Assembly: GCF_000308755.1 (NCBI RefSeq)
Contig: NZ_BAGF01000084.1
Location: forward strand, 1-64,000
Reading direction: 5' to 3'
Source of the DNA: Nocardia pneumoniae NBRC 100136
GTDB taxonomy: Bacteria; Actinomycetota; Actinomycetes; Mycobacteriales; Mycobacteriaceae
DNA: 64,000 nucleotides
Positions 61,225 to 64,000 of the stretch are shown piece by piece. Position 1 is the stretch's first letter. Each line of letters opens with the position of its first letter. Position numbers and translations under genes: made by a program. The notes under the pieces were generated by a model that did not search any database, was not told where the DNA came from, and saw only the letters and a list, made by a program, of their open reading frames with translations.

Positions 61225-63060
61225 ATGGGTCACTACAAGAGCAACGTCCGCGACCTGGAGTTCAACCTCTTCGAGGTCCTGGGCCTTGGTTCCATTCTGG
61301 ACAGTGGCGCCTACGGCGACCTCGATGCGGACACCGTCAAGGAGATGCTGAACGAAGTGCGTCGCCTTGCCGAGGGCCCGCTCGGTGAGTCGTTCGCCGA
61401 CGCGGACCGCAACCCGCCGGTCTTCGACCCGGCGACCCACACGGTCACACTGCCCGAATCCTTCAAGAAGAGCTACCGGACGCTGCAGGACGGCGGCTGG
61501 GACAAGCTGGGCATCGCCGAGGAACTCGGCGGCCTGCCGATCCCGCGCGCGGCCTACTGGGCCATCGCGGAACTGCTGCTGGGCTCGCAGCCCGCAGCCT
61601 TCATGTACGCCGCCGGCCCCGGCTTCGCGAACATCTTCTACAACAACGCCACCGAAGAGCAGAAGGGCTGGGCGACGATCGCCGCCGAGCAGGGCTGGGG
61701 CGCCACGATGGTGCTCACCGAGCCCGACGCCGGTTCCGACGTGGGCGCCGGCCGCACCAAGGCGATCAAGCAGGAAGACGGCTCCTGGCACATCGAGGGC
61801 GTCAAGCGGTTCATCACCTCCGCCGACTCCGACGACCTGTTCCCGAACATCATGCACCTGGTGCTGGCCCGCCCCGAGGGCGCGGGACCGGGCACCAAGG
61901 GCCTGTCGCTGTTCTTCGTGCCGAAGTACCACTTCGACCACCAGACCGGTGAGCTCGGTGAGCGCAACGGCGTCTTCGTCACCAACGTCGAGCACAAGAT
62001 GGGCCTGAAGGTCTCGGCCACCTGCGAGGTCACCTTCGGCGGCCACGGCATCCCGGCCAAGGGCTGGCTGGTCGGCGAGGTGCACAACGGCATCGCGCAG
62101 ATGTTCGATGTCATCGAGCACGCCCGCATGATGGTGGGCACCAAGGCGATCGCGACCCTGTCGACGGGCTACCTGAACGCGCTCGACTACGCCAAGCAGC
62201 GTGTGCAGGGTGCGGATCTGACCCAGATGACCGACAAGGCCGCGCCTCGCGTCACCATCACCCACCACCCGGACGTGCGGCGCTCGCTGGCCATGCAGAA
62301 GGCGTACGCCGAGGGCCTGCGCGCGGTCTACCTCTACACCGCCGCCCACCAGAACGCCGATGTGGCGCAGCTGGTTTCCGGCGCCGACCCCGAGCTCGCG
62401 GCCCGGGTCAACGACCTGCTGCTGCCGATCGTCAAGGGCGTCGGCTCCGAGCGGGCCTACCAGTACCTGACCGAGTCGCTGCAGACCCTGGGTGGTTCCG
62501 GCTTCCTGCAGGACTACCCGATCGAGCAGTACATCCGGGACGCGAAGATCGACTCGCTGTACGAGGGCACCACCGCCATCCAGGCGCAGGACTTCTTCTT
62601 CCGCAAGATCGCCCGCGACCGCGGCGTCGCGCTGGCCCACGTGGCCGGCCACGTGCAGAAGTTCATCGACGCCGAAGCGGGCAACGGCCGCCTCAAGGGC
62701 GAGCGCAAGCTGCTGGCCACCGCGCTGGAGGACGTGCAGGCCATGGCCGCCACGCTCACCGGCCACCTGATGGGCGCCCAGGAGCAGCCGAGCGAACTGT
62801 ACAAGGTCGGCCTCGGTTCGGTGCGCTTCCTGCTCTCGGTGGGTGACCTGCTCATCGGCTGGCAGCTGCTGCGTCAGGCCGAGATCGCCATCGCGGCGCT
62901 CGACAACGGTGCGACCGGCGCCGACCAGGCGTTCTACAACGGCAAGATCGCCGTCGCGCAGTTCTTCGCGCGCAACGTCCTGCCGGAGCTCACCGCCACC
63001 CGCGCCGTGCTGTCCAACCTGGACAACGACATCATGGAGCTGGACGAAGCGGCCTTCTGA
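61225..63060 (+). CDS. fadE5: FadE5-type acyl-CoA dehydrogenase
   Basis: A 611-residue enzyme of the long acyl-CoA dehydrogenase subfamily, starting MGHYKSNVRDLEFNLFEVLG as mycobacterial FadE5 (Rv0244c) does. Motifs: ATMVLTEPDAGSDVGAG, EGVKRFITSADSD, HKMGLKVSATCEVTFGGHGI and TLGGSGFLQDYPIEQYIRDA with YEGTTAIQAQDF. FadE5 oxidises saturated acyl-CoAs of many chain lengths. The extra C-terminal helical domain of about 130 residues is typical. The upstream palindrome links its control to etfD. Confidence 0.93.
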   Translation: MGHYKSNVRDLEFNLFEVLGLGSILDSGAYGDLDADTVKEMLNEVRRLAEGPLGESFADADRNPPVFDPATHTVTLPESFKKSYRTLQDGGWDKLGIAEELGGLPIPRAAYWAIAELLLGSQPAAFMYAAGPGFANIFYNNATEEQKGWATIAAEQGWGATMVLTEPDAGSDVGAGRTKAIKQEDGSWHIEGVKRFITSADSDDLFPNIMHLVLARPEGAGPGTKGLSLFFVPKYHFDHQTGELGERNGVFVTNVEHKMGLKVSATCEVTFGGHGIPAKGWLVGEVHNGIAQMFDVIEHARMMVGTKAIATLSTGYLNALDYAKQRVQGADLTQMTDKAAPRVTITHHPDVRRSLAMQKAYAEGLRAVYLYTAAHQNADVAQLVSGADPELAARVNDLLLPIVKGVGSERAYQYLTESLQTLGGSGFLQDYPIEQYIRDAKIDSLYEGTTAIQAQDFFFRKIARDRGVALAHVAGHVQKFIDAEAGNGRLKGERKLLATALEDVQAMAATLTGHLMGAQEQPSELYKVGLGSVRFLLSVGDLLIGWQLLRQAEIAIAALDNGATGADQAFYNGKIAVAQFFARNVLPELTATRAVLSNLDNDIMELDEAAF

Positions 63061-63080
63061 CGCATCTTCACAACGAAACA

Positions 63081-63121
63081 CGACAAAACGGCCCGGAGAT
63101 GATCTCCGGGCCGTTCTGTCG
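63081..63121 (+). terminator. Intrinsic terminator after fadE5
   Basis: A 13-bp perfect core stem (63087-63099 with 63103-63115, TGA loop) extends to about 19 bp with one mismatch to 63081 and 63121. It follows the fadE5 stop by 20 nt. Confidence 0.85.
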
Positions 63122-63236
63122 TCTAGGTTGTCGATTCGTGACGTCTGATCAGCGCTCGACGCCGATGCTCTCCGGTAGATTGCGTGCTCCCGGGAGGGGG
63201 CAGGAACCTCCCGACCCCCACGGTTCGGGGCGGAAG

Positions 63237-64000
63237 GTGTCGGCAGAGGTGCCCGAGGTGATGCGCAACGCGACTGGCATCGGCGCTTACTTGCGCGAAC
63301 GACGACTCGCAGCCGGATTGACGCCCGCGCACCTGGCCCAGCACGCCGGACTCACCGAGCCGGTGCTGGATCAAGTCGAAACGGGCGCGGTCACACCGAG
63401 TTACCCGCTGCTCGAGCGGCTTTTCGACGCGCTGGAAGTGCCGGCCTGGTACCGCAGGCACATCGTCGTGCTGACTTTGCCGAACTTCTTCGAGGCCGCT
63501 TACGGACCCGGACCGGGGGTGCCGACTCCCGACGACCTGGACGACCTGCACAGCCTTCCCGATCCGGCCTGCTATCAGCGAATGCCGACGCAGGATCTGG
63601 TGGCGGCGAACTCCGCCTTTGATCGGACCTTTCCGGGAGCCGCCGCCCGATCGAACATGCTGGAGTGGATGTTTCTGGACTCGGCCGCCAAACGGGTGAT
63701 CGTGGAGTGGGCCGTCGAGGCGCACCTGCTGGTCGACGCGTTTCGCATCCTGTCCCCGCTCGCGCCGCGCGAGCGCGTCGAGGAGATCGCCGAGCGCTGC
63801 CGCCGCTCCCCCGACTGGGACCGCATGTGGACCAGCGAGGTGCGCTCCGCGGACATCCCGCGCGGCAGGCTGCTGGTGCGCGACCTCGCCACGCGCCGGG
63901 TACGCACGATGAGCATGCGCGTCTACAGCCCCGAACTGCCCGAACGGCCTTGGTGGCTCTACCGGCTGGTGACGAGCGCCCCAACTCGTGGCGCGCATGC
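63237..64000 (+). CDS. XRE-family regulator with MmyB-like domain (3' end outside window)
   Basis: 254 codons open to the right edge. An N-terminal helix-turn-helix (IGAYLRERRLAAGLTPAHLA, then AGLTEPVLDQVETGAVTPSY, about residues 14-57) is followed by a domain like the MmyB ligand-binding region: PTQDLVAANSAFDRTFPG, NMLEWMFLDSAAKRVIVEWA and SPDWDRMWTSEVRS. GTG 63237 is the first start; ATG 63261 is a good alternative. The signal sensed is unknown. Confidence 0.75.
   Translation, partial: MSAEVPEVMRNATGIGAYLRERRLAAGLTPAHLAQHAGLTEPVLDQVETGAVTPSYPLLERLFDALEVPAWYRRHIVVLTLPNFFEAAYGPGPGVPTPDDLDDLHSLPDPACYQRMPTQDLVAANSAFDRTFPGAAARSNMLEWMFLDSAAKRVIVEWAVEAHLLVDAFRILSPLAPRERVEEIAERCRRSPDWDRMWTSEVRSADIPRGRLLVRDLATRRVRTMSMRVYSPELPERPWWLYRLVTSAPTRGAH

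Overview
The window is high-GC actinobacterial DNA, most likely from a Nocardia-like mycolic-acid bacterium. That placement is an inference. It rests on an IniB N-terminal domain, an IniR-type regulator, an EtfD-type (Rv0338c-like) membrane oxidoreductase and a FadE5-type acyl-CoA dehydrogenase, all typical of mycolata. From memory, the backbone genes iniB, iniR, etfD, udgA, aspC and dcd match the M. tuberculosis Rv0321-Rv0341 neighbourhood, rearranged and interrupted by accessory genes.

Region 1 (1-13.8 kb) is an envelope-stress block. A very long Gly/Ala/Leu repeat protein of the IniB type runs off the left edge on the minus strand. Divergent from it is an operon of a membrane-anchored Hsp70-like actin-fold protein, a translationally coupled IniR-like ATPase/LuxR regulator and a second, half-size actin-fold membrane protein. 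Two secreted S1 proteases, an NRDE protein and a secreted protein of unknown function follow.

Region 2 (13.8-32 kb) is mostly conserved metabolism: an EtfD-like ferredoxin-type oxidoreductase whose repetitive tail is frameshifted, two acyl-CoA dehydrogenases, YdcF, UDP-glucose dehydrogenase, a third Hsp70-like membrane protein, YibE/F, an AspC/AlaA-type aminotransferase, an XRE-TPR regulator, dCTP deaminase, a PAP2 phosphatase, an orphan AmrS-type radical SAM enzyme and tRNA-Gly(CCC).

Region 3 (32-44.7 kb) is accessory. It holds a NUDIX gene with two compensating frameshifts, a methyltransferase and a haloalkane-dehalogenase-like hydrolase, then two minus-strand sets of organosulfur monooxygenases (SfnG/SfnB-like, and DszA/DszC-like with a MarR regulator), two flavin reductases, a StyA-like monooxygenase and a free methionine-R-sulfoxide reductase.

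Region 4 (44.6-54 kb) is the most interesting part. It is an eight-gene plus-strand operon: dpgA-dpgB-dpgC-dpgD (3,5-dihydroxyphenylglyoxylate synthesis), a benzoylformate-decarboxylase-like ThDP enzyme, a Tat-exported catalase-family heme protein, a cytochrome b561 and an MFS carrier. No aminotransferase is present, so the pathway probably leaves the known dihydroxyphenylglycine route at the glyoxylate and makes 3,5-dihydroxybenzaldehyde. A 527-bp leader upstream of the operon's first open frame carries a perfect 23-bp palindrome and other repeats.

Region 5 (54-64 kb) has a MazEF-like toxin-antitoxin pair, hydrolases, two crotonases, a secreted DUF4185 protein, a methyltransferase, FadE5 and a partial XRE/MmyB-like regulator. 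The fadE5 and etfD upstream regions share a TTAC-N6-GTAA type palindrome, which suggests common control of beta-oxidation and its electron acceptor.
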